Shown here: piece after piece, positions 10,559 to 23,516 of the stretch
Position numbering within the stretch: position 1 is the stretch's first letter
Layout: each line of letters begins with the position of its first letter
Assembly (NCBI GenBank): GCA_028826165.1
Contig: JAPDFW010000120.1
Coordinates: 105,208-169,207, forward strand
Direction: 5' to 3'
DNA: 64,000 bases
DNA from: Anaeramoeba ignava
Taxonomy: Eukaryota; Metamonada; Anaeramoebidae
The notes under the pieces: generated by a model
Database searches by the model: none
Told to the model about the DNA's origin: nothing
The model's input: the letters and a program-made list of their open reading frames with translations, nothing else
Position numbers and translations under genes: made by a program

Positions 10559-13428
10559 ATGTTTAAATTACAAAAAACAAAACAGAATTCAATAATTTTA
10601 TTAAGGTTTGTGTTTTTTAAAATAAATAAAAAATTGATTTTAAATAATTTTTTTAATTGGAAAAAAAAAGAAAATGGAAACAAGTTTTCATAAAAAAAAT
10701 AAATGTTTTTCTTTTAATGGATCTTTTTAACTTAATTTTCTTTATCATAATAAGAAAAGCAAAAACAAACATACTTTATCAATATATAATTTCTTTAATA
10801 GCAAGAATTTTAACACCAATTATATTTATTTTATGGAATTCAAAAAACCGAAAAAAAGGATTCAAACTTCCAAAAAATATTTTATTAAGCAAACAAATGA
10901 TAACATTTTCTAAACAGAAATTTGTTTTCATTGTTTATTCGTTCTTTTTATCATCTTCAATTTTTACTTTAGCTTTAGTATCTATTTGTACTCAAGTAAT
11001 TTTCACTTCAGCTTCATGGTCTCAAATATTCTACATTTCAAATGCAAATTTTACTGAAATTCACTTCACTCGTGTTTATTCATATTATTTTATTGTTCTT
11101 TTTATGAGTTTAATTTATTATGCAGAAGAATATGTTCTAATTAAAAATATTTATCAACCTCTTGAAAAACTAGAACTATTTGATTCAATTTTAAAAGTTG
11201 GAAATTTGCAAAAAGGAATTCAAGCTCCTTTAGCAACTTTATTAACTTCTTTTATCAGTTCAATTTATCAAATTCCCTTTATTTACTCTCAAATGGGAGG
11301 AATTTATCAAAATAGAATAAGTTATTTTTTAAGTTGGTTTGGAATGGAATTTTTTAGTCAAATTTTGGCTACAAAAATTTATTCAAGTACTTTGAATTTC
11401 ACAATAACAGCCTTATCAAGAAGTTTAATTTCAATTTTCTTTAAAATTCCTGAATCAGTTTTGAAACAAAATAATATTTTTGTTGATTATTTTTGGATTG
11501 CTTTGACAAGTTATTTTCTTTACAAAAGACAATATTTTACTGATAAAATAGAAGATCAGGCAGAAATTAAACAAAACGAGGAAAATGAAAATCAAAATGA
11601 AAATCAAAATAAAAATCAAAATCAAAATGAAAATCAAAATGAAAATGAAAATCAAATCCAAAATCGAATTCAAAATGAAAATGATCAAACAATTATACTA
11701 AATGATACAAAAATTGAAAATCAAATTGAAAACAATAATGAAAGTAATGATGATAATGGTAATCCACTTAGAAATAGAAATGATGATAATATAAACAATG
11801 ATTTGGAATCTATTCAAAATCAAAATCAAAATCAAAATGAAAATCAAAATGAAAATCAAAATCAAAATGAAAATCAAAATCAAAATGAAAATGAAAATCA
11901 AAATGAAAACGAAAATGAAAAAAAACCTATAAATCTTAAATTTTACATTTCTAATAAGCTATTAGATGAAACAAAATTGGTGATATTTTTAAATGTTGTT
12001 ATCGTGTTCTACTGTATATTAATTTTTGGATCAATGTATGTTATTGAAAAATATCCAAATCGAAATGGGAATCTAAGTGAATGTTGTGGAAATGATCTTA
12101 GTAGCTTTGAAAATGGAATTTTAACTATAAATAATTGTGCAGGAATTCCAATGATTAAAGTTTATGAATATTATCCAATTTTTACACAAAAAACAATTAT
12201 TTATTCAAATCCTGTTAATTTGAGTAATATTTCAATTGAAAATTACATAAGTGCTGAATGTTGGATTCCATGGGTTGGATATCAAAAGAGAATTTATTCA
12301 TATTTTAATGAAACTTTATTTGAAAGAGGAATTAAAAGAAAAGAGAAAGGATGTATTATTAATAAAAATCAAAATCAAAATCAAAATCAAAATCAAAATG
12401 AAAATGAATATCCAAATTGCATTCCTCATCAAAATATCAAAGAACAAAAAATTCAAGAACATGAAATCAAACCAAACGTTCTATTTGTTCTTCTTGATGG
12501 AGCAAGCACATTTTCATATGAGAAAGAAATGACAAAAACAATATCAGCAATTCGAGAATTACAGGAAAATAAACAAAAAATCAAATCCTTCTTTCTTCCA
12601 GGATATAGAATAGTTGGATATCATTCATACACAAATCAATACCCAATGTTCACAGGGTTTTCTTCAAAAAGTTACGCTGTACCAGATTCCAATTTATTTC
12701 TTTGGAACACTTATTCGAAAAAGGGATATTTCACAGCATTCATTGATCAACTTTGTTTGAATGAATATTTAGCAGCATGGCATATTCAAAACGACATTAC
12801 TCTTGACGAAATCCCGTTTGATTATAGATTTTATCGACCTTTTTGCGACCCAATTTGGAGACCTTTTCAAGACAATCATCCTCATTGTCTTTATGGAATT
12901 TATGGGCATCAATATATTCTAAATATTACTCATGATTTACTTACTAATCCAAAATATATTGAAATTCCTAAATTTATTTTTTCCACTTTTTACGAGTCAC
13001 ATGAAAAAACCCAAAAAGTACTCAGAAGTGTGGATCAAGATTTGGCAAGTTTTTTAAAGGATATCTATTCAAGAAGTGTTGGTGATTATACTATTACTGT
13101 TATATTTTCTGATCATGGAATTCATTATGGAGATTTTCAAATGCAACAAAATAGATTTCCTGTTTTTGATATTATTTTTCCTAACAAAATTCTCAAAAAG
13201 TTCCCAGATTTGGAATCAATTTTAAAAAGGAATCAAAATAATATTTTTGGAGCTTATGATATTTATTCTAGTTTTAATCATTTGGTTAATAATTTTGAAA
13301 CTTATAATAAAAAAATTACTCATCAAAGTTTATTTGATCCAGAAATGATTCCAAATCGAAGTTGTGATGAAGTTCGTGCTTTTGATGTTTATGATAATGA
13401 TTATTTTTGTGAGAATTGGTTTAGATGA
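10559..13428 (+). CDS. DUF229-type sulfatase-fold multi-pass membrane protein, paralogue 1
   Basis: Exon 1 10559-10605 (MFKLQKTKQNSIILL) joins exon 2 at 10671 in phase 2, giving Arg-Lys-Trp; paralogue 2 splices identically. The N-terminal ~280 residues hold several hydrophobic helices, including a block with EEYVLIKNIYQPLEKLELFD shared with the paralogue. A cytosolic-type linker very rich in N, Q and E follows, then one more membrane helix and a C-terminal ~310-residue domain of the alkaline-phosphatase/sulfatase superfamily. Visible landmarks are NVLFVLLDGAS, PGYRIVGYHSYTNQYPMFTG, GYFTAFIDQLC, YESHEKTQ and the metal-site-like FSDHGIHYGDF. The C-terminus MIPNRSCDEV...ENWFR is conserved in all copies. 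DUF229 proteins are poorly characterised. A phosphodiesterase/phosphotransferase role at a membrane is inference. Confidence 0.75.
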
Positions 13429-13702
13429 AAAAAAAAAGCAAATTTTTTTTTTAATTTTAAAAAATAAAAACAAAAAAAAATTTTTTCTAATTGTTGACTT
13501 ATTTTTAATTTTAAAATTAAAATTAAAATTTAAAATTAAAATTAATATTTATTTTATTTTAAATTGTTTTATTCTTTTAAGAGAATGAGTAAGAAAGTAA
13601 AAAAATTTTTTTTTTAATTTAATGTTAAAAAGAAAAAATTTTTTTTAAAACAAAAAAAGATCATTTTTTATTTTTATTTTTTTATATTAAAAAGAAATAA
13701 AA

Positions 13703-16453
13703 ATGATTTATTTAGTTAATTTTATTAAAAGTTTAAAAGAAATTTTAAAAATTGAAACAGTTTTAAAGTATGTATTTAATTTTTATTTTTAATTTTTATT
13801 TTTATTGATCAAAAATATTAATTAAAATTAAAAAATAGAAAATGGTTAAAAGATTACTTAAACAAAATTGTTCTCCTTCTTTCATTTAATATTCTAGTTT
13901 TTATTTTCTTTTTTACAATCAAAAAAACTAATTTTGGTTTTTATCATCAATTCTTCATTTTTTTATCAACAAGATTCTTAATTCCAATCATTTTTATATT
14001 ATGGGAATTAACTTCATTTAAAATTGAAAACTTTCATTTACCAAAAAATATTAAAATAAGAAGAAAAACACTTTCAATTTCAAAAAATCCTTTGTTTTAT
14101 ATCTTTTTCTTCTTTTTTCTCATTTCATTCCTTTTTATTTTGGTTTTATTATCAATTTCATCTCAATATTTAATAACTTCAATATTTCCTTCTCAATCTT
14201 TTTTTGCAAATGAATTTAATTCCAAAGAATTAATCAAAGGATATGGAATTTTTATAATTGTGATTTTAATAAGTTTAATTTATTATTCAGAAGAATATAT
14301 TTTGATTAAAAATATTTATCAACCTCTTGAAAAATTAGAATTATTTGATTTAATTTCCAAAAAAGAATTATCGAAAAAAGGATTTCAAGCTCCTTTAGCA
14401 ATTTTATTAACTGCTTTGATTAGTTCAATTTATCAAATTCCATTTATTTATTCACAAATGGGAGGAATTTATGGAAATCGAATCAATTATTTTTTCAAAT
14501 GGATTGGAATGGAATTTTTTATTCAAATGTTATCAACAAAAATTTATTCAACTACTTTTAATTTTGGATTTGCAGCTTTAACAAGAAGTTTAACTCCAAT
14601 TCTTTTTAAGATTCCTGAAACAATTTTCGCAAATCAAAATTTCATTTTTAATTATATTTGGCTTTTAATAGGATATTTATTCATTTACAAAAATCAAAAT
14701 TTTGAAAAAGAAAATGAAAATGAAAGATATCAATGAAGATGGAAAAAGAAATCAAATTCAAATTCAAGTCCAAATTGAAAAAGAAAAAGAAATTGAAATT
14801 GAAAAAGAAATTGAAAATGAAAATGAAATTCAAAATGAAATTGATAATGATAGCAATACTAGAAAAAGAAATCAAAATAATGAAAATAATAATTTAGAAA
14901 ATTCAGATTCAAATCCAAATTCAAATAACAAAACAATATCATTTAGTTTTTCTAACAAAATATTAAATGAAAAATTTATTGTTATTTTCACACTAATTTC
15001 TATTACTTTATTTTGGATTTTGATATTTAAAACAAATCAAATTAAACCTGAAATTGAAATTGATATATGGGAGAAACCAGATGATAAAGAAATTGGAGGA
15101 TGTTATTCAAAAAATATCATGAAAATTGAAAATGATAAACTATTTTTTATAAATTGTGAAGGTTTTGCAAATTTTACAATTATTGAAGATTATCCAGAAT
15201 ATAAAGAAACAAGTTATAATTATTCAAATCCATTTGATCTTGAACACATTTCAATTGAAAATCGAATTATTGGAGAATGTAGAATACCATTTATACCAGG
15301 ATATCAAAAAGAAGTTATAACATATATTCATCCTAAAATATTTGAAAGAGCAATTTCAAGAAATGAGAAAAGATGTATTATCAATCAAATTAATCAAGAA
15401 AATGAAAATGAAAATTTGAATAAATATCCAAATTGTATTCCTCATAAATCAATCCAAAACAAAAAAATTGAAGAATATGAAATCAAACCAAATATTGTAT
15501 TTCTTCTTTTTGATGCAGCAAGTACACCTATATATGAAAAAAGTCTAACAAAAACAATATCAACTATTGAAGAATTAGAAAATAAAAAAAAGAAAATCAA
15601 ATCATTTTCATTTCCAGGATATCGAATAGTTGGATTGAATTCATATGTAAATCAACATCCAATGTATTGTGGGAAAAAACAAGAAATTATGGAATCACCT
15701 TATTCAGATTCATTTCTTTGGAATATTTTTACAAAAAAAGGATATTTCACAACTTTTATTGATCAACTTTGTTCTGGTTATTATCAATGGGTTTGGAGAG
15801 TAGAACCTGAAATGAGCTTAGATGCTTGTCCATTTGATTATAGATTCTATCGTCATTTTTGTGGTCCTGATTGGGATGCTTTTGAAAATAATCACCCACA
15901 TTGTCTTTATGGGAATTATGGTTATCAATATAATTTAAATGCAACTTATGATTTACTCAATAATCCAAAATATATTGAAATTCCTAAATTTATCATTTCA
16001 AATTTTTATGAATCTCATGAACCTTCTCAAAAAGTTTTCAAAACTGTTGATAAAGATGTATCAAGTTTTTTAAAGGATATCTATTCCAAAAGTATTGGTG
16101 ATTATACTATTATTGTTATACTTTCAGATCATGGACCACATTATGGATATTACAAACAATTTTATCATAAATATCCACTTTTTAATATTATTTTCCCAAA
16201 CAAATTCTTTGAAAAATTTCCAAATTTAAAAACAATTTTAAAAAGAAATGAACATAATATTTTTTCAGCTTATGATATTTATTCTAGTTTTGTTCATTTA
16301 ATTAATAATTTTGAAAGTTATGATAAAAAAACCACTCATCAAAGTTTATTTGATCCAGAAATGATTCCAAATCGAAGTTGTGATGAAGTTTGTTTATTAG
16401 AAAATTTTAATGAAGAAGATCATAATTATTATTGTGAAAATTGGTTTAGATAA
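13703..16453 (+). CDS. DUF229-type sulfatase-fold membrane protein, paralogue 2 (frameshifted)
   Basis: Exon 1 13703-13767 joins exon 2 at 13839 in phase 2 (AA|A, Lys-Lys-Trp). It has the same order as paralogue 1: membrane helices, the shared EEYILIKNIYQPLEKLELFD block, a charged N/E/K linker, one helix, then the sulfatase-like domain with NIVFLLFDAAST, FPGYRIVGLNSYVNQHPMYC, FIDQLCSGYYQW and LSDHGPHYGYY, ending in ENWFR. The frame breaks near 14,700-14,740 in the A-rich linker: the upstream frame stops at 14736 and the downstream frame is open from 14702. No intron boundaries are visible there, so this is a +1/-2 indel, from either sequencing or mutation. Domains on both sides are well conserved, which favours a recent or artificial lesion. 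Confidence 0.7.
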
Positions 16454-16544
16454 AAGAAAAAAAAGAAAGAATGAATGTTTCCTAATTTTGTTTTAAAATT
16501 GAAAATATTTTTTTTCATTTTTTTCATTTTTTTCTTTTTTAAAA

Positions 16545-18312
16545 ATGAATGAAATTTTATTTTTTGGTCAAAATCAATTTCCAAAACTTATCAAAAAAAA
16601 AACAAATAAAATAACAAAATCCAATTCAATTTAAATTTGAAAATGAAAATGAAAATAAAAAACAAATTAAACAAATTTCATCAGGTTATTTCTGAACAAT
16701 TTTCCTTTTTAAAAATGGAAAAGCAATAGAATATTTAAATGAAAAATATTTACCTGATTCAAAACAAAATCCTTCAAAAATCCAAATTGAAGAAAATATT
16801 CAAAAAGTAACTGTTGGTTCTTTAAATGAAGCTATTTTAACAATAGAAGGAAATGTAAATGCCAAAGGAGAAGATATCAGTTCAGAAAATCCAAATGAAT
16901 TTATCAATATTTCATCATTAATTGAAGATACAAATGATAGAGTAATTCAAGATATTGTTTCTGGTGCTTATTCAATTTACTTATTAACTTCAAATCAAAA
17001 TGTTTATGGAATTGGTTCAAATCATTATGGTGAACTTGGTTTTGATTCTGAAGCACTTGAAAAAACAGAAAAACCAATTTTAATGATGAAAAATGTTTCT
17101 AAAATATTTTCAGGAATTGATTCATATTCTGTTTTTCTTTTAAATTCAAATCATGAATTATTTTGTTGTGGATATAATGGACATGGTCGACTTGGATTAG
17201 GAGAATCAAGAAAAGAAGAAACAAAAATCCAAAAATTAACCAAAATCCAAAATATTCCAAAAGGCAAAATAATTGATATTCAATGTGGATTTTATTATTC
17301 AATAATGTTGATTGAACAAGAAGATGAAAATCCAAAAAGAAAACTTTATTCATGTGGGAGATATAGATTCAATGGACTTGGCAAAAATAAAAATACTTAT
17401 GAATTTACTGAAATCAAATTATTTTTATTTGAAAATGATAATATTCTTGATTTTTCTTGTGGAGGTTATCATACTTTGATTTTAACTTCCAAAGGTAAAT
17501 TGATAGGATTTGGAAATAATAATTTTGCTCAATTGGGACATCAATCTACAAAATTTAACCCAATTCCAACTCAATTTGAACTTCCTAAATTAAGATTTAA
17601 TGAAAATATTTCTAATTATCATATTTCTTGTGGAATGTTTAAATCATTTCTTTATTATTCTCCTTCTTTTTCCAATCTTGAAGAAGATTTGATAAAATTA
17701 TTTAGAAGAAAAGAATTTTGTGATATTTCATTTAAAACCGAAAATGGAGAAATAATCAAAGCTCATAAATTAATATTGAAATATAGATTAAATCAAAATC
17801 AAAATGAAATTGAAATTGAAAAACTTCAAAAAATTATTTCAAATAAATCAATTAAAGAATCAATTCAAATATTTGAAATGATTTATTCAAATAATTCCAA
17901 TATAAATCCAAAATTATATTATGAAATTAAAGAAATTATAAATCCAAATGAAAGAATAGAAGAAACAATGAAAAGAATTTATTTAAATGAAAATGAAAAA
18001 GATTTTATAATTGAAAGAAAAGAAAAACAATATAAATTTCCTAAATTAATATTAATAATGAGAAGTGAATTATATCGAGGGATGTTTTTATCTGTAACAG
18101 AAGATAAATCAAATAAAGTTACAGATTATAGTGAATTAAGTAATAAATCATTTCAAATATTTGAATATTGGATTTATTCAAATCAAATTAAAGATGAAAT
18201 TCAAATTACACAAGAAATAATTGATGAACTTAAAATTGGAATTGATTATTTTCAATTAAATCAAACAAATCCAAATTTATTTGATTTATTAATTAACAAA
18301 TTTAATTATTAA
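16545..18312 (+). pseudogene. RCC1-BTB paralogue A, disrupted near its N-terminus
   Basis: First of four tandem copies. The start context and first ~25 codons match the others (MNEILFFGQNQFPKL). An extra A near 16617 shifts the frame, and a TGA near 16694 sits where the others read SYATIFLF. Downstream of that TGA the frame is open to 18312: RCC1-like blades (IVSGAYSIYLLT, VYGIGSNHYGELGF, ISCGMFKSFLYY), a partial BTB (FCDISFKTENGEIIKAHKLI) and a second BTB with ELYRGMFLSVTEDKSNKVTD. An internal ATG at 17083 could only make the C-terminal part. Two lesions make this the best pseudogene candidate of the four. Confidence 0.65.
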
Positions 18313-18798
18313 AATTAAAATTAAAATTAAAATTAAAATCAAAATTAAATCAAAATTCATAAATAAAATTAAATTTAAAATTAAAATTAAAATTAAAATT
18401 CATAAATAAAATTAAAATTAAAATTAAAATTAAAATTAAAATTAAAATTAAAATTAAAAATTAAAATTAAAATTAAAATTAAAATTAAAATTAAAATTAC
18501 AATTAATATTAAAATCAAAATTCTGAATTAAAATTAAAACTAAAATTAAAATCAAAATTAAAATCAAAATTTAAATTAAATTTAAAATTAAAATTAAAAT
18601 TAAAATTAAAATTAAAATTAAAATTAAAATTAAAATTAAAATTAAAATTAAAATTATAATCAAAATTAAAATCAAAATTAAAATTCATAAATAAAATTAA
18701 ATTCAAAATTAAAATTAAAATTTAAATTAAAATTAAAATTAAAATTAAAATTAAAATTAAAATTAAATTCAAAATTAAAATTAAATTCAAAATTAGAA
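18313..18798 (+). repeat. AAAATT hexamer array between RCC1-BTB copies A and B
   Basis: (AAAATT)n array with C substitutions (AAAATC) and CATAAATAAAATT interruptions. It contains the words AAATTCTGAATTAA and AATTAAAACTAAAATT near 18520, also found between copies C and D. No gene seen. Confidence 0.85.
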
Positions 18799-18831
18799 TT
18801 TCATTTTTTTCATTTTTTTTCTTTTTTAAAA

Positions 18832-20608
18832 ATGAATGAAATTTTATTTTTTGGTGAAAATCAATTTCCAAAACTTATCAAAAAAAAAACAAATAAAATA
18901 ACAAATCCAATTCAATTTAAATTTGAAAATGAAAATGAAAATAAAAATAAAAAACAAATTAAACAAATTTCATCAGGAAGTTATGCAACAATTTTCCTTT
19001 TTAAAAATGGAAAAGCAATAGAATATTTAAACAAAGATGATTCAAATCAAAATCCTGAAAAAATCCAAATTGAAGAAAATATTCAAAAAGTAACTGTTGG
19101 TTCTTTAAATGAAGCTATTTTAACAAAAGAAGGAAATATATTTGCAAAAGGGGAAAATATTAATCCAGAAAATCCATATGAATTTATCAATATTTCATCA
19201 TTAATTGAAGATACAAATGATAGAATAATTCAAGATATTGTTTCTGGTGCTTATTCAATTTACTTATTAACTACAAATAAAAATGTTTATGGAATTGGTT
19301 CAAATCATTATGGTCAACTTGGTTTTGATTCTAAAACACTTGAAAAAACAGAAGAACCAATTTTGATGATGAAAAATGTTTCTAAAATATTTTCAGAAAT
19401 TGATTCAAATTCTGTTTTTCTTTTAAATTCAAATCAAGAATTATTTGGATGTGGTTCTAATTCACGTGGTCAACTTGGATTAGGAGAATCAAGAAAAAAA
19501 GAAAAAAAAATCCAAAAATTAACCAAAATCCAAAATATTCCAAAAGGCAAAATAATTGATATTAAATGTGGTTTCATTCATTCAATAATGTTGATTGAAC
19601 AAGAAAATCAAAATCCAAAAAGAAAACTTTATTCATGTGGGAATTATCAATTTAATGGACTTGGCAAAAATAAAAATACTTATGAATTTACTGAAATCAA
19701 ATCATCTTTATTTAAAAATGATGATAATATTCTTGAAATTTCTGTTGGAAGTTATCATACTTTGATTTTAACTTCCAAAGGGAAACTGATAGGATTTGGA
19801 AATAATGATTATGCTCAATTAGGAACTTCTTATACAAAATTTAAACCAATTCCAACTCAAATTAAACTTCCTAAATTAAGATTTAATGAAGATATTTCCA
19901 ATTATCATATTTCTTGTGGAATGTTTAATTCATTTCTTTATTATTATCCTCTTTCTTTTTCCAATCTTGAAGAAGATTTGATAAAATTATTTAGAAGAAA
20001 AGAATTTTGTGATATTTCATTTAAAACAAAAAATGGAGAAATAATCAGAAGCTCATAAATTAATATTGAAATATAGATTAAATCAAAATCAAATTGAAAT
20101 TGAAATTGAAAAACTTAAAGAAATTATTTCAAATAAATCAATTAAAGAATCAAATCAAATATTTGAAATGATTTATTCAAATAATTCCAATATAAATCCA
20201 AAATTATATTCTGAAATTAAAGAAATTATAAATCCAAATGAAAAAATTGAAGAAACAATGAAAAGAATTTATTTAAATGAAAATGAAAATGAAAAAGATT
20301 TTATAATTGAAAGAAAAGAAAAACAATATAAATTTCCTAAATTAATATTAATAATGAGAAGTGAATTATATCGAGGGATGTTTTTATCTGTAACTGAAGA
20401 TAAATCAAATAAAGTTACAGATTATAGTGAATTAAGTAATAAATCATTTCAAATATTTGAATATTGGATTTATTCAAATCAAATTAAAGATGAAATTCAA
20501 ATTACACAAGAAATCATTGATGAACTTCAAATTGGAATTGATTATTTTCAATTAAATCAAACAAATCCAAATTTATTTGATTTATTAATTAAGAAATTTA
20601 ATTATTAA
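18832..20608 (+). CDS. RCC1-BTB paralogue B (single frameshift before the BTB core)
   Basis: The frame from 18832 covers all RCC1-like blades and the first part of BTB-1 (FCDISFKTKNGEII), then stops at 20058. An extra base near 20047-20050 (ATCAGAAGCTC versus ATCAAAGCTC in the other copies) shifts the frame. The remainder, from LNQNQIEIEIEKL through the second BTB to the stop at 20608, is open in the other frame. Without this base the protein would match copy C at about 590 residues. RCC1 propellers bind GTPases or chromatin, and BTB domains dimerise or recruit cullin-3; the actual target is unknown. Lesion in an A-rich run, so consensus error is possible. Confidence 0.7.
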
Positions 20609-20952
20609 AATTAAAATTAAAATTAAAATCAAAATTAAAATTAAAATTAAAATTAAAATTAAAATTAAAATCAAATTAAAATTCAAAATTAAAATTAAAA
20701 TTAAAATTAAAATCAAAATCAAAATTAAAATTAAAATTTAAATTAAAATTAAAATTAAAATTAAAATTAAAATCAAAATTAAAATTAAAATTAAAATTAA
20801 AATTAAAATTAAAATTAAAATTAAAATTAAAATTAAAATTAAAATTAAAATTAAAATTAAAATCAAAATTAAAATCAAAATTAAAATTATAATTAAAATT
20901 AAATTCAAAATTAAAATTAAATTCAAAATTAAAATTAAATTCAAAATTAAAA
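20609..20952 (+). repeat. AAAATT hexamer array between RCC1-BTB copies B and C
   Basis: Highly regular (AAAATT)n with sparse C and TAATT variants. It ends in three AAATTCAAAATTA units just before the T-rich leader of copy C. The minus-strand ORF made of LI repeats here is spurious. Confidence 0.85.
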
Positions 20953-20985
20953 TTTCATTTTTTTCATTTTTTTTCTTTTTTAAAA
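20953..20985 (+). promoter_or_regulatory. Conserved T-rich leader before RCC1-BTB start codons
   Basis: The tract TTTCATTTTTTTCATTTT, then TTTTC, T-run and AAAA, abuts the ATG. It is nearly identical before all four copies (16513-16544, 18799-18831, 20953-20985, 23484-23516). Being conserved where the flanking array varies, it is probably core promoter and 5' leader. Similar TTTCATTTTT words precede many other genes here. Confidence 0.5.
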
Positions 20986-22755
20986 ATGAATGAAATTTTA
21001 TTTTTTGGAAGAAATCAATTTCCAAGTCTTTTCAAAAATAAACCAAATAAAATAACAAATCCAATTCAATTTAAATTTGAAAATGAAAATGAAAATAAAA
21101 ATAAAAAACAAATTAAACAAATTTCATCAGGAAATTATTCAACAATTTTCCTTTTTAAAAATGGAAAAGCAATAGAATATTTAAATGAAAAATATTCAAA
21201 ACAAAATCCTTCAAAAATCCAAATTGAAGAAAATATTCAAAAAGTAACTGTTGGTTCTTCAAATGAAGCTATTTTAACAAAAGAAGGAAATATATTTGCA
21301 AAAGGATATAATATTAATCCAGAAAATCCATATGAATTTATCAATATTTCATCATTAATTGAAGATACAAATGATAGAGTAATTCAAGATATTGTTTCTG
21401 GTGCTCATTCAATTTACTTATTAACTTCAAATCAAAATGTTTATGGAATTGGTTCAAATCAATATGGTGAACTTGGTTTTGATTTTGAAGCACTTGAAAA
21501 AACAGAAGAACCAATTTTAATGATGAAAAATGTTTCTAAAATATTTTCAGGAAATTCTTCAAAAAATATTTTTCTTTTAAATTCAAATCAAGAATTATTT
21601 GGATGTGGTTCTAATTCATATGCTCAACTTGGATTAGGAGAATCAAGAAAAGAAGAAACAAAAATCCAAAAATTAACCAAAATCCAAAATATTCCAAAAG
21701 GCAAAATAATTGATATTCAATGTGGAGACAATCATTCAATAATGTTAATTGAACAAGAAGATGAAAATCCAAAAAGAAAACTTTATTCATGTGGGAGATG
21801 TGGATTCAATGGACTTGGCAAAGGTGAAAATACTTACGAATTTACTGAAATCAAATCATCTTTATTTGAAAATGATAATGATAATATTATTGATTTTTCT
21901 TGTGGAGGTTATCATACTTTGATTTTAACTTCCAAAGAGAAATTGATAGGATTTGGAAATAATAATTTTGCTCAATTAGGAACTTCTTATACAAAATTTA
22001 AATCAATTCCAACTCAAATTGAAATTCCTAAATTAAGATTTAATGAAAATATTTCCAATTATCATATTTCTTGTGGATATTTCAATTCATTTCTTTATTA
22101 TTCTCTTTCTTTTTCCAATCTTGAAGAAGATTTGATAAAATTATTTAGAAGAAAAGAATTTTGTAATATTTCATTTAAAACCAAAAATGGAGAAATAATT
22201 GAAGCTCATAAATTAATATTGAAATATAGATTAAATGAAAATGAAAATGAAATTGAAAAACTTAAAGAAATTATTTCAAATAAATCAATTAAAGAATCAA
22301 ATCAAATATTTGAAATGATTTATTCAAATAATTCCAATATAAATCCAAAATTATATTCTGAAATTAAAGAAATTATAAATTCAAATGAAAAAATTGAAGA
22401 AACAATGAAAAGAATTTATTTAAATGAAAATGAAAATGAAAATGATTTTATAATTGAAAGAAAAGAAAAACAATATAAATTTCCTAAATTAATATTAATA
22501 ATGAGAAGTGAATTATATCGAGGGATGTTTTTATCTGTTACAAATGATAAATCTAATAAAGTTACAGATTATAGTGAATTAAGTAATAAATCATTTCAAA
22601 TATTTGAATATTGGATTTATTCAAATCAAATTAAAGATGAAATTCAAATTACACAAGAAATAATTGATGAAATTGAAACTGGAATTGATTATTTTCAATT
22701 AAATCAAACAAATCCAAATTTATTTGATTTATTAATTAATAAATTTAATAATTAA
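20986..22755 (+). CDS. RCC1-BTB protein, paralogue C (intact)
   Basis: The only uninterrupted copy of the four, 589 residues in a single exon. Residues ~1-370 form RCC1-like blades: a divergent first pair (FFGRNQFPSLF, SSGNYSTIFLFKNGKA), then recognisable ones ending in GIGSNQYGELGF, GCGSNSYAQLGLGES, SCGRCGFNGLGKGE and GFGNNNFAQLGTS. Residues ~385-480 are a shortened BTB (NISFKTKNGEIIEAHKLILK). Residues ~480-589 are a second BTB variant with YKFPKLILIMRSELYRGMFL and ending DYFQLNQTNPNLFDLL. The second variant closely resembles the C-terminus of the ANK-BTB protein at 4281-6209. This arrangement suits a BTB adaptor with a propeller substrate module; specific function unknown. Confidence 0.85.
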   Translation: MNEILFFGRNQFPSLFKNKPNKITNPIQFKFENENENKNKKQIKQISSGNYSTIFLFKNGKAIEYLNEKYSKQNPSKIQIEENIQKVTVGSSNEAILTKEGNIFAKGYNINPENPYEFINISSLIEDTNDRVIQDIVSGAHSIYLLTSNQNVYGIGSNQYGELGFDFEALEKTEEPILMMKNVSKIFSGNSSKNIFLLNSNQELFGCGSNSYAQLGLGESRKEETKIQKLTKIQNIPKGKIIDIQCGDNHSIMLIEQEDENPKRKLYSCGRCGFNGLGKGENTYEFTEIKSSLFENDNDNIIDFSCGGYHTLILTSKEKLIGFGNNNFAQLGTSYTKFKSIPTQIEIPKLRFNENISNYHISCGYFNSFLYYSLSFSNLEEDLIKLFRRKEFCNISFKTKNGEIIEAHKLILKYRLNENENEIEKLKEIISNKSIKESNQIFEMIYSNNSNINPKLYSEIKEIINSNEKIEETMKRIYLNENENENDFIIERKEKQYKFPKLILIMRSELYRGMFLSVTNDKSNKVTDYSELSNKSFQIFEYWIYSNQIKDEIQITQEIIDEIETGIDYFQLNQTNPNLFDLLINKFNN

Positions 22756-23483
22756 AATTAAAATCAAAATTAAAATTAAAATCTAAAATTCAAATTAAAA
22801 TCAAAATTAAAATTAAAATTAAAATCAAAATTTAAATCAAAATCAAAATTAAAATCAAAATTAAAATTAAAATTAAAATTTAAATTAAAATTAAAATTAA
22901 AATTTAAATTAAAATTAAAATCAAAATTAAAATTAAAATTAAATTCCAAATTAAAAATAAAATCAAAATTCATAAATAAAATTAAAATTAAAATTAAAAT
23001 TAAAATTTAAATTAAAATTAAAATTCAAATTAAAATTAAAATTAAAATTAAAATTAAAATCAAAATCAAAATTAAAATCAAAATCAAAATTAAAATCAAA
23101 ATTAAAATTAAAATTCAAAATTAAAATTAAAATTAAAATCAAAATTAAAATTAAAATTAATATTAAAATCAAAATTTAAAATCAAAATTAAAATCAAAAT
23201 TCTGAATTAAAATTAAAACTAAAATTAAAATCAAAATCAAAATTAAAATCAAAATTAAAATTAAAATTTAAATTCAAATTAAAATTAAAATTAAAATTAA
23301 AATTAAAATCAAAATTAAAATCAAAATTAAAATCAAAATTAAAATCAAAATCAAAATTAAAATTAAAATTAAAATTAAAATCAAAATTTAAAATTAAAAT
23401 CAAAATTAAAATTAAAATTAAAATTAAAATTAAAATTAAAATTAAAATTAAAATTAAAATCAAAATTAAAATTAAAATTAAAA
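22756..23483 (+). repeat. AAAATT/AAAATC hexamer array between RCC1-BTB copies C and D
   Basis: About 730 bp of AAAATT and AAAATC units. A block near 23,195-23,240 (TTCTGAATTAAAATTAAAAC) is nearly identical to one between copies A and B, which supports duplication of gene plus flank. Minus-strand ORFs of NFNFDF type are artefacts of the array. Confidence 0.85.
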
Positions 23484-23516
23484 TTTCATTTTTTTCATTT
23501 TTTTTCTTTTTTAAAA